A DNA stretch of 64,000 nt, taken from the NCBI RefSeq assembly GCF_900112365.1, contig NZ_FOLQ01000002.1:558001-622000 (forward strand), given 5' to 3'. The first letter of the stretch is position 1, and each line of letters begins with the position of its first letter. Source of the stretch: Spirosoma endophyticum. Its GTDB lineage: Bacteria; Bacteroidota; Bacteroidia; Cytophagales; Spirosomataceae. The position numbers were made by a program, and so were the translations under genes. Shown here in pieces: positions 27,019 through 34,475 of this stretch. The notes beneath the pieces are model-generated. The model was not told the origin of the DNA. It did no database searches and saw only the letters and a list, made by a program, of their open reading frames with translations.

Positions 27019-27923
27019 TGCCTGCCATTCGCCCTTGGGTGATATTCCCGCAACGTTTGCTGCAAATAATCGCGGTCGAGATGGGTGTAAATTTCGGTAG
27101 TGGTGATGGACTCGTGGCCAAGCATTTGTTGTACTGCCCGCAAATCAGCCCCGCCTTCGATGAGGTGCGTAGCGAATGAGTGGCGGAACGTATGCGGGCT
27201 AATTGTTTTGCGAATCCCCGCTTCCGAAGCCAATTTTTTAATGGTCGTGAACACCGAAATGCGCGAGAGTTGCTTGCCCCGCAGATTCAGGAAAATGGTG
27301 TCTTCGTCGCCTTTCTGAACGTCCAGTTGACTACGTACATGATCGACATATATTCGGGTATAGTGCATGGCATCTTCGCCAATCGGTACGAGCCGGACTT
27401 TATCCCCTTTGCCCAGCACCCGCACAAATCCCTCGGTAAAGTAGCAATTGGTTAGTCGCAGGTTGAGCAATTCAGACACCCGTAGTCCTGAACTGTAAAG
27501 CACTTCGAGCATAGCCCGGTCGCGGGTGCCGCCGGGCGTTGAGAGGTCAATGATGGCCAGCATGTCCTCAATTTCAGGAAAACTGAGGGTGTCGGGGAGC
27601 TTTCGGCCTAGCCTGGGCGCTTCAAGTAATTGGGTTGGATCGTTCTGGATTAAGTTTTCCAGAATCAGGTACTTAAAAAATGATTTCAGCCCCGAGAGTA
27701 TACGCGCCTGACTATGTGCCGACAGGCCCAACTCACCCAGATACATCAGGAAATTTACTAATTCCCGATCCGTCACCTGCATGGGCGTTACGTCCGGTTC
27801 GGTTAGCAGGATGAACTGGTAGAGTTTTTCAGCATCGTGCAAATAGGCCTCTACTGAATTTTCGGCCAATGAGCGTTCCAGTTTGAGGTAGTTCTTAAAG
27901 GCGTTTATATAACTTTGCCACAT
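26994..27923 (-). CDS. xerD: Tyrosine recombinase XerD
   Basis: 309 residues. N-terminal SAM-like domain (YLKLERSLAENSVEAY) and catalytic domain with Arg148 (SGLRVSEL), Lys near 172 (GKGDK), His244 and Arg247 (HTFRHSFATHL), His270 (LGHESI) and the nucleophile Tyr279 (TTEIYTHLD). It resolves chromosome dimers at dif together with a XerC. The normal protein would end near REYHPR; here about 12 extra residues (ANGRQHGARGKG) are encoded by intergenic repeat DNA. The tail is probably harmless, since the catalytic residues are intact. Confidence 0.92.
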   Translation of the reverse strand: MWQSYINAFKNYLKLERSLAENSVEAYLHDAEKLYQFILLTEPDVTPMQVTDRELVNFLMYLGELGLSAHSQARILSGLKSFFKYLILENLIQNDPTQLLEAPRLGRKLPDTLSFPEIEDMLAIIDLSTPGGTRDRAMLEVLYSSGLRVSELLNLRLTNCYFTEGFVRVLGKGDKVRLVPIGEDAMHYTRIYVDHVRSQLDVQKGDEDTIFLNLRGKQLSRISVFTTIKKLASEAGIRKTISPHTFRHSFATHLIEGGADLRAVQQMLGHESITTTEIYTHLDRDYLQQTLREYHPRANGRQHGARGKG

Positions 27924-27938
27924 AGGTTATCTTCTAAA

Positions 27939-28001
27939 CAAAGAGAAACGAAGTTTTCACGGAGAGCACAGAGAAAAATTCGTGTTCTCTTTGAAAAACT
28001 C
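27939..28001. repeat. Inverted repeat of the CACAGAG family
   Basis: CAAAGAGAA (27939-27947) pairs with TTCTCTTTG (27985-27993), and AGTTTTC with the following GAAAAACT less perfectly. The words CACAGAG and CTCTGT link it to the larger element at 41631-41741. It lies between divergent xerD and aroQ. Confidence 0.6.
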
Positions 28002-28029
28002 TGTTTATCAGTGTTTAACTCCTTTCAAA

Positions 28030-28467
28030 ATGAAACAAATCCTGATCATTAACGGCCCGAACCTGAATCTATTGGGCAAGCGTGAACCGACCATTTACGG
28101 AAACCGTTCGTTTGTCGATTACCTGAAAACGATTGAAGAACTGTTTCCCGACGTGCAACTTCGCTATTTTCAGTCGAATCACGAAGGGGAACTGATCGAT
28201 AAAATTCACGAGTTGGGTTTTGATGTGGATGGCATTGTCATTAATGCCGGGGCTTACACGCACACATCCATCGCCATTGCCGACGCCCTGTCGGCGGTGA
28301 CAGCCCCGGCCGTTGAGGTACACATTTCCAACGTACACGCCCGCGAGTCGTTCCGGCACCACAGCTATCTATCCGCCAAATGCAAAGGCGTTATTTTAGG
28401 GTTGGGACTGACGGGTTATGAGTTGGCCGTGAGGTATTTAATGATGACCGGGTCGCCGGAGCGATGA
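28030..28467 (+). CDS. aroQ: 3-dehydroquinate dehydratase, type II
   Basis: 145 residues from ATG 28030. Type II signature NGPNLNLLGKREPTIYG with catalytic Tyr23, then QSNHEGELID, NAGAYTHTSIAIADAL and VEVHISN with catalytic His98. It converts 3-dehydroquinate to 3-dehydroshikimate in the shikimate pathway. The natural end is near GYELAVRYL; the final residues MMTGSPER and the TGA are encoded by the first copy of the CCGGGTCGCCGGAGCGAT repeat. Confidence 0.96.
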   Translation: MKQILIINGPNLNLLGKREPTIYGNRSFVDYLKTIEELFPDVQLRYFQSNHEGELIDKIHELGFDVDGIVINAGAYTHTSIAIADALSAVTAPAVEVHISNVHARESFRHHSYLSAKCKGVILGLGLTGYELAVRYLMMTGSPER

Positions 28468-28522
28468 TAAATGATGACCGGGTCGCCGTAGCGATTATTT
28501 TTTAACATAATCATTCATCATT
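28440..28522. repeat. Tandem 26-bp direct repeats plus inverted ATGATGA words
   Basis: Two 26-bp copies (28440-28465, 28470-28495) differ at one base and have a 30-bp period; each contains a TCGC-4nt-GCGA mini-hairpin with a different loop (CGGA, CGTA). ATAAATGATGA pairs imperfectly with TCATCATTCAT farther right. It spans from the aroQ stop into the next gene's start region. Confidence 0.8.
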
Positions 28523-28523
28523 C

Positions 28524-29540
28524 ATGATAACCTTCTACCCCGGTCCATCCAAAGTATATCCACAAGTCGCCGACTATGCGGCCGAAGCGGTGCGTTCGGG
28601 AATTGTGAGCCTGAATCACCGTAGCGCGGGCTTTATGGACGTAGTGAAAGAGACCGTTCGGTTGCTTCACGAAAAACTCGACATTCCGGCTGATTATCAT
28701 GTTGCGCTGGTTTCATCGGCAACGGAGTGTTGGGAAATTGTGGCACAATCGCTGACCGCCGAAGCGAGTCTGCACCCCCATAATGGCGCTTTCGGTAAAA
28801 AATGGGTGGATTATGCGTATAAAATTAAACAGCCAACCAGCCTGAGCGATGCCGACGTATTATGTATCGTTCAGAACGAAACCTCGAATGGTACACAGGT
28901 CAGCATGGAAACGCTGGCAAAGTTCCGGCAGGAGTTTTCGGCGTTGATTGCCGTCGATGCGGTTTCGTCGATGGCAGGAATTGCCTTTGACTGGACGCTG
29001 GCGGATGTCTGGTTTGCGTCGGTGCAGAAATGCTTTGGACTTCCGGCCGGACTTGCCGTGTTGATTTATTCGCCTGCCGCCCTCAAACGGGCCGAGGAAA
29101 TCGGGGAAAACGCTCATTATAATAGTCTGCTGTTTATCCACGAAAATTTCTCAAAATTCCAGACCCCCTACACGCCAAACGGATTGGGTATTTATCTGCT
29201 GATGCGTGTGTTGCAACAGGTGCCGCCCATTGCACAAGTAAATGTGATCACTAAAAAACGGGCCGCTGACTGGTACGCTTTTTTTGAGCAGGAAATGAGT
29301 GGATCTCTCTTCCGTATACTCATTTCTGATACGGCCATCCGCTCGGATACCGTCATCGCCGTGGAAGGCTCAGAGCCCGACATTAAGGCGATTAAGACGG
29401 CTGCACAACAGGCCGGTATTACCCTCGGCAACGGGTACGGCGACTGGAAAAATACAACGTTCCGAATTGCCAACTTTCCGGCTATTACAGATGAGGAGAT
29501 TGGAACCTTAAAACAATTTCTTCGGTCGTACAAGAGGTAA
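28524..29540 (+). CDS. Class V aminotransferase, SerC/alanine-glyoxylate type
   Basis: 338 residues. Starts YPGPSKVYPQV, a SerC/AGXT-like entry; SLNHRSAGFMDV binds the cofactor phosphate region, IAVDAVSSMAGIAFDW holds the PLP-contacting Asp, and SVQKCFGLPAG the Schiff-base Lys. It may be the phosphoserine aminotransferase of serine synthesis or a glyoxylate-type enzyme; the sequence differs from the standard bacterial SerC start, so the call stays broad. Its ATG sits at the edge of an intergenic repeat. Confidence 0.8.
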   Translation: MITFYPGPSKVYPQVADYAAEAVRSGIVSLNHRSAGFMDVVKETVRLLHEKLDIPADYHVALVSSATECWEIVAQSLTAEASLHPHNGAFGKKWVDYAYKIKQPTSLSDADVLCIVQNETSNGTQVSMETLAKFRQEFSALIAVDAVSSMAGIAFDWTLADVWFASVQKCFGLPAGLAVLIYSPAALKRAEEIGENAHYNSLLFIHENFSKFQTPYTPNGLGIYLLMRVLQQVPPIAQVNVITKKRAADWYAFFEQEMSGSLFRILISDTAIRSDTVIAVEGSEPDIKAIKTAAQQAGITLGNGYGDWKNTTFRIANFPAITDEEIGTLKQFLRSYKR

Positions 29541-29602
29541 TATGGCTGGAACGCCAGCTCGGTGAAACGCCATGCTACTTCTTGTACGATATCCTCACTA
29601 GT

Positions 29603-30178
29603 ATGCTCAATCTCAAAGAAATTGTTTCTGTTACGCTCATTCTATTCTCGGTTATTGACGTAGTGGGTTCATTGCCGGTCATTATTGATTTACGGCAGAA
29701 GTCCGGTAAAATTGAATCTGGCCGTGCTACGTTCGCATCGGGAGTATTAATGATCTCTTTTCTGTTTGTGGGGGAGCGGATTCTAAAACTATTCGGGGTC
29801 GATGTCGCGTCGTTTGCCGTGGCAGGGGCATTTATTATTTTTCTGATCGGTCTGGAAATGATTCTGGGCCGGACAATTTTCAAGTCAGAAATTAATACGG
29901 GCGGAGCTACGCACATTGTCCCCATCGCTTTCCCCCTTATTGCGGGTGCCGGTACGTTGACGACGATCATTTCGCTCCGGGCTGAATACCAGACCGTAAA
30001 TATTATCGTAGGGATTATTCTTAATCTGGGGCTGATTTACGCCGTCTTGAAGTCGTCGGGCTGGCTCGAAACCCGACTCGGATCAGGCGGACTGGAAGTA
30101 CTGCGTAAAATTTTCGGCATCATTCTGCTGGCCATTGCTATCAAGCTCATCAAAACCAATCTGATTGCTGATTTCTGA
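29603..30178 (+). CDS. MarC-family integral membrane protein
   Basis: 191 residues from ATG 29603 (an upstream TTG would add seven codons). Six membrane helices with the MarC/UPF0056 features VSVTLILFSVIDVVGSLP, ILKLFGVDVASFAVAGAF and PIAFPLIAGAGTLTT. Function of the family is unresolved; the old link to multiple antibiotic resistance is not supported. Probably co-oriented but separate from the upstream aminotransferase gene. Confidence 0.9.
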   Translation: MLNLKEIVSVTLILFSVIDVVGSLPVIIDLRQKSGKIESGRATFASGVLMISFLFVGERILKLFGVDVASFAVAGAFIIFLIGLEMILGRTIFKSEINTGGATHIVPIAFPLIAGAGTLTTIISLRAEYQTVNIIVGIILNLGLIYAVLKSSGWLETRLGSGGLEVLRKIFGIILLAIAIKLIKTNLIADF

Positions 30179-30558
30179 AATTAATGGCATAGGGCATCTA
30201 ATTCGGGGCGTAGGTTGGAGCCAATACGCTGGGATTAATTTAGTAAGCGCGAGTGCTTTTCAACAGTATTTTAGGTCAAAAACAATAGATTTTTAGGATA
30301 ATACTATGATATTTAGCTCTAGATACGGGTTAGATACTAGTTTATTGCCTTATGTGGCTCAGATTATAAAGTAGTAAAAAACCTTACTAAATATTGTTTT
30401 TTACGGTACCTAACGAATTTAAAATATAATAATTCCGCAAAAACAATAAGAAATACGGTTCAACTGCCCATTGGCCTTTATATTTTATTGTAAACCCGTA
30501 CTATATTTGCTGAAAGTATTGTTACAAAACCCCTATTCAATTCAATTCCACTGTAATC
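30179..30558. other. 380-bp AT-rich gap upstream of glnA
   Basis: No coding sequence or RNA gene seen. The only named element is a TATATTTG near the 3' end. The length and AT-richness suggest room for nitrogen regulation, but no palindrome convincing enough to name was found. Confidence 0.4.
30502..30509 (+). promoter_or_regulatory. TAnnTTTG element for glnA
   Basis: TATATTTG, 49 bp before the glnA ATG. Confidence 0.5.
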
Positions 30559-31593
30559 ATGGCAAAGTCGAAGTTAGAGTACATTTGGCTCGATGGCTAT
30601 AAGCCCACGCAAAGCCTGCGTTCCAAAACCAAAATTGAAGAAGATTTTTCGGGTGCACTCGAAGATTGCGCTATGTGGTCTTTCGATGGTTCTTCGACAG
30701 AGCAGGCTGAAGGCGGTTCATCGGACTGCTTGCTGAAGCCGGTTTTTATCTGTCCTGATCCACAGCGTAAAAATGCGTTCCTCGTTATGTGCGAAGTATT
30801 AAACGCTGACGGTACTGCTCATCCATCGAACGGCCGTGCTACGATTGAAGACGACGACAACGATTTCTGGTTTGGCTTCGAGCAGGAGTACTTCCTGTGG
30901 GATATGAAAATTGATAAGCCGCTCGGTTTTCCCGCCGAAGGTTTCCCAACGCGTCCACAAGGTCCATATTATTGCTCGGTTGGCGCACAAAACGCCTACG
31001 GCCGTTATATCATTGAAGAACACCTTGACGTTTGCCTGGATGCTGGCCTGAACGTAGAAGGAATCAACGCCGAAGTAGCAACGGGTCAGTGGGAATTCCA
31101 GATTTTTGCTAAAGGGGCCAAAGCCGCTGGTGACCAGATTTGGGTCGCTCGTTACCTGCTCGAACGTATCGGTGAAAAATACGGTATCTCGATCAACTGG
31201 CATTGCAAACCGCTGGGCGCCACCGACTGGAATGGCTCGGGTATGCACGCTAACTTCTCGAATACGGCGCTACGCACATCGGGTAGCAAAGAAGTATACG
31301 ATAAAATTTGCCAGTCCTTCTCGCCAGCCGACGTTATCAAAGCCCACATCGCGGTGTATGGTGCTGACAACGAACTGCGTTTGACCGGTAAACACGAAAC
31401 CCAGTCGATCGACCAGTTCTCTTATGGTATTTCTGACCGTGGTGCTTCGATCCGTATCCCCATTGCTACGGTAGAACGCGGCTGGAAAGGCTGGTTGGAA
31501 GATCGTCGTCCAAATTCGGCGGCTGATCCATACAAAGTGGCTGCTGTGATCATCAAAACGGTTAAATCGGCCGACGTGCTGGAAACAGCTTAG
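30559..31593 (+). CDS. glnA: Glutamine synthetase, type II (eukaryote-like)
   Basis: 344 residues, the short GSII length. Beta-grasp start (LEYIWLDGYKPTQSLRSKTK), WSFDGSSTEQAEGGSSDCLLKP, the metal-site FGFEQEYFLW, NAEVATGQWEFQI and the active-site NGSGMHANFS. It makes glutamine from glutamate and ammonia with ATP. GSII lacks the adenylylation site used on GSI. It is followed at 167 bp by a class III enzyme, with a terminator between the two, so they seem to be independent units. Confidence 0.94.
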   Translation: MAKSKLEYIWLDGYKPTQSLRSKTKIEEDFSGALEDCAMWSFDGSSTEQAEGGSSDCLLKPVFICPDPQRKNAFLVMCEVLNADGTAHPSNGRATIEDDDNDFWFGFEQEYFLWDMKIDKPLGFPAEGFPTRPQGPYYCSVGAQNAYGRYIIEEHLDVCLDAGLNVEGINAEVATGQWEFQIFAKGAKAAGDQIWVARYLLERIGEKYGISINWHCKPLGATDWNGSGMHANFSNTALRTSGSKEVYDKICQSFSPADVIKAHIAVYGADNELRLTGKHETQSIDQFSYGISDRGASIRIPIATVERGWKGWLEDRRPNSAADPYKVAAVIIKTVKSADVLETA

Positions 31594-31614
31594 TCTGTTA
31601 GAAAATAGATTATC

Positions 31615-31647
31615 AAAGCCCGACTACGTGAGTGGTCGGGCTTTTTT
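31615..31647 (+). terminator. Terminator after glnA
   Basis: AAAGCCCGAC (31615-31624) pairs with GTCGGGCTTT, followed by a T-run. Strong and simple. Confidence 0.88.
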
Positions 31648-31716
31648 GTTGATTATGTCGATTTATTCAGTCGGTATCCTTTTAAGAAGGCTCCGTCCTT
31701 TCCTCCTTTTTTTGCC

Positions 31717-31724
31717 TATGTTTG
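31717..31724 (+). promoter_or_regulatory. TAnnTTTG element for glnN
   Basis: TATGTTTG, 35 bp before the ATG and after the glnA terminator; supports separate transcription of the two synthetases. Confidence 0.5.
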
Positions 31725-31759
31725 GCTAAATTTTAAACCTAAAACTCAGCCAAGCCATA

Positions 31760-33949
31760 ATGTCTAATTTTCGCTTTAAGGCCCTTGAAATTGCACAAAG
31801 TCGTCATGCAGTGCCCGTAACCGCTCCTACGGAACGAGTCGGTGATTTTTTCGGCAGTAATACGTTCAACAGTGAAGTAATGCGCGGATTACTCTCACCC
31901 GAAGCGTATTTGAAAGTCACGGAAGCTATCAGTACGAATGGCCAAATTGATAGGGCTATCGCTGATGAAGTAGCCAGTGCCATGAAATCGTGGTCGACAT
32001 CGAAAGGCGCTACGCACTACACACACTGGTTTCAGCCGCTGACCGGCGAAACCGCCGAGAAACATGACGCTTTTTTCGATATTACGATTGAGGGTAAAGC
32101 CATCGAGAAATTTAAAGGAAGTGCCCTGGTCCAGCAGGAACCGGATGCGTCGTCGTTTCCAAATGGTGGCTTGCGAAATACATTCGAAGCGCGTGGCTAT
32201 ACTGGCTGGGACCCATCATCGCCCGCGTTTTTGATGGATAATGGCGCGGGCGGAAAAACGCTTTGTATTCCGTCGGTCTTTATTTCTTATACGGGTGAAG
32301 CACTGGATTATAAAACTCCCTTGCTCAAAACGCTCAATGCACTCGACAAAGCCGCTACGGCCGTTTGCCAGTATTTTGACCGGAACATCACAAAAGTAAC
32401 GCCAACACTAGGTGTCGAGCAGGAATATTTTGTTGTCGACCGCGCGCTGTTCTACGCCCGCCCCGATCTGGTACTGGCAGGACGTACTGTTTTTGGCCAT
32501 GCACCCGCTCGTGGGCAGCAGCTAGAAGATCACTATTTTGGATCGATCCCCCCGCGCATTAACGCCTTCATGGTCGATTTTGAGTTCGAGTCCATGAAGC
32601 TCGGCATGCCCGTCAGGACGCGCCATAATGAAGTGGCACCGGGTCAGTTTGAAGTAGCGCCCACGTTTGAGGAGGTCAATCTGGCTGTCGATCACAATGC
32701 GCTGCTGATGGACTTGATGGAGAAAATCTCGGAGAAGCATAATTTAAAAGTGCTGTTCCACGAAAAACCCTTCGCGGGTGTCAACGGAAGTGGCAAACAT
32801 AATAACTGGTCAATGGGCACTAACACCGGTGTTAACCTATTGGCTCCCAGTACAAAACCGAAGGAGAGTTTACGCTTTCTGACGTTCCTGGTGAACGTAG
32901 TGAAAGCCGTTCATGATAATGCCGATCTACTACGTGCCAGCATTGCATCGGCGGGTAATGAACATCGGCTCGGCGCTAACGAAGCCCCTCCGGCTATTGT
33001 CTCGATTTTTCTGGGCGAATCACTGACGCAGGCATTGAATGATCTGGAAACTAAGTCGGAGGTGACCGTCAACAAAGGCGACAACGTCTACTATAAACTG
33101 GGGTTGAACCGTATTCCAAGCCTGATGCGTGACAATACCGATCGTAACCGAACCTCGCCTTTTGCTTTTACGGGCAACAAATTTGAGTTTCGGGCGGTGG
33201 GTAGTTCAGCTAATTCGGCGTCGACAATGACTGTCCTGAATGCCATTGTGGCTGATCAGTTGAATAATTTCAAAACGGATCTGGATTTGCGGCTGGCCAG
33301 GGGCGAAAAGAAAGAATTGGCCATTGTCGATATCCTGAAAGAATACTTCACGAACTCGAAACGGATTCTATTTGAAGGGAACGGTTATTCGGACGAGTGG
33401 GTTGAGGAAGCCGCCAAACGTGGGCTGTCGAACATCAAATCATCGCCCGAAGCGCTGGGCATTTTGGTGAAACCTGAGTCATTGTCACTGTTTGAACGCA
33501 TCGGCGTTATGAACCACGCTGAAGTGGAATCGCGCTACGAAATCGAACTTGAAAAGTACATTAAAAACGTGCAGATCGAGTCGCGTGTTATGGGCGATCT
33601 GGCCATGAATCACGTAGTATCGACAGCCCTAAAATACCAGAATAATCTGGCCGTAACTGCCCGTAATCTGGTAGAATTAGGCATGGCTGCCGAAGCCGAA
33701 CCGATCAAAGATATTTTGCGTGAAATCTCGACCCGCGTGCTGGTTATCAAGAAAGGTGTGGAAGCCATGATTGAATCCCGCAAAAAAGCTAATAATGTTA
33801 CCGAAACAGCTGAACGGGCTAAGCTCTACGCAACAGAAGTGAAAGATCATTTCGAGCTGATTCGTTATGAAGTGGACAAGCTCGAAGAGATTGTGGACGA
33901 TGAAGATTGGCCACTAGTGAAATACCGGGAGTTATTGTTTGTGAAGTAA
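31760..33949 (+). CDS. glnN: Glutamine synthetase, type III
   Basis: 729 residues, the long GSIII form common in Bacteroidota. Diagnostic blocks: GVEQEYFVVDR, DHYFGSIPPRINAFM, RHNEVAPGQFEVAPTFEEVN, VNGSGKHNNWSMGTNTG and ASAGNEHRLGANEAPPAI. It performs the same reaction as GSII but as a dodecamer of large subunits. The stop codon lies in the left arm of a 15-bp inverted repeat. Confidence 0.96.
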   Translation: MSNFRFKALEIAQSRHAVPVTAPTERVGDFFGSNTFNSEVMRGLLSPEAYLKVTEAISTNGQIDRAIADEVASAMKSWSTSKGATHYTHWFQPLTGETAEKHDAFFDITIEGKAIEKFKGSALVQQEPDASSFPNGGLRNTFEARGYTGWDPSSPAFLMDNGAGGKTLCIPSVFISYTGEALDYKTPLLKTLNALDKAATAVCQYFDRNITKVTPTLGVEQEYFVVDRALFYARPDLVLAGRTVFGHAPARGQQLEDHYFGSIPPRINAFMVDFEFESMKLGMPVRTRHNEVAPGQFEVAPTFEEVNLAVDHNALLMDLMEKISEKHNLKVLFHEKPFAGVNGSGKHNNWSMGTNTGVNLLAPSTKPKESLRFLTFLVNVVKAVHDNADLLRASIASAGNEHRLGANEAPPAIVSIFLGESLTQALNDLETKSEVTVNKGDNVYYKLGLNRIPSLMRDNTDRNRTSPFAFTGNKFEFRAVGSSANSASTMTVLNAIVADQLNNFKTDLDLRLARGEKKELAIVDILKEYFTNSKRILFEGNGYSDEWVEEAAKRGLSNIKSSPEALGILVKPESLSLFERIGVMNHAEVESRYEIELEKYIKNVQIESRVMGDLAMNHVVSTALKYQNNLAVTARNLVELGMAAEAEPIKDILREISTRVLVIKKGVEAMIESRKKANNVTETAERAKLYATEVKDHFELIRYEVDKLEEIVDDEDWPLVKYRELLFVK

Positions 33950-33984
33950 GCTAAACCACCAGGCGGTTCAGCTTACTTCACAAA
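33938..33984 (+). terminator. Hairpin overlapping the glnN stop codon
   Basis: TTTGTGAAGTAAGCT (33938-33952) pairs perfectly with AGCTTACTTCACAAA (33970-33984). There is no T-run after it, so it may protect the mRNA end rather than terminate. Confidence 0.6.
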
Positions 33985-34475
33985 TCCAGTTAGCAGTCTG
34001 GCATTTAGTAACAGATTGCCCGACTTAGACATACAAAAACTTGCATTAAGATAACTTAACCATATTGACGTATTCATAGACAGTCTAATAACGATCAATA
34101 CTAAATAGATAAACAACCGAAATTGACTAAACGGTAGCTTAAAGGAGAGGCCAGCGACGCTGTCTTTTTTGTAAGCTACCGTTTAGTCAATTTCGGTTGT
34201 TTGATTATAGATAATAGTGACATCTAAGCAAAAGTGAAGTCTGGTTCAATACGTCAACGTATTGGATAAATTTTATTCAGTCAAAAATCCATGCTTCTGC
34301 ATAAACTATAGAAAGGCAGGTTTCAGATAGGCTATAAGACAAATTTATTAGGTCAAAGAAAGCTAAAGCAATTAATCTGCCGCCCTACAAGCGGCTCCTG
34401 ATCTACCAGCTTCACTTAGTTGATGAATAATACAGTGTAGTTACTTTCTGTCCGCACTCAACGTGAATAACATAT
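33985..34475. other. Gap between glnN and the GEVED gene, mostly a palindromic element
   Basis: No gene. It holds the nested inverted repeat at 34065-34257 and a separate palindrome CAATACGT-CA-ACGTATTG at 34247-34264. The last 210 bp before 34476 show nothing else I can name. Confidence 0.5.
34065..34257. repeat. Palindromic element with 31-bp perfect core arms, MITE-like
   Basis: Core arms 34111-34141 and 34172-34202 are perfectly complementary over 31 bp with a 30-nt loop that contains its own CAGCG-A-CGCTG hairpin and T6. Outside, TTGACGTATT (34065-34074) is matched by AATACGTCAA (34248-34257), and the sequence between outer and core arms is weakly similar when inverted. About 193 bp, no ORF. 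Confidence 0.75.

Noticed and set aside
26927-27121. 65-codon N-terminal extension of the class V aminotransferase
   Set aside because: It is encoded by repeat DNA and the end of xerD, and lacks family similarity; the ATG at 26926 gives a normal N-terminus.
28440-28495. Possible CRISPR-like array
   Set aside because: Only two 26-bp copies with a 4-bp gap; no spacers and no cas genes.
34111-34202. Complete insertion sequence
   Set aside because: No transposase frame inside or nearby; only a palindromic element remains.
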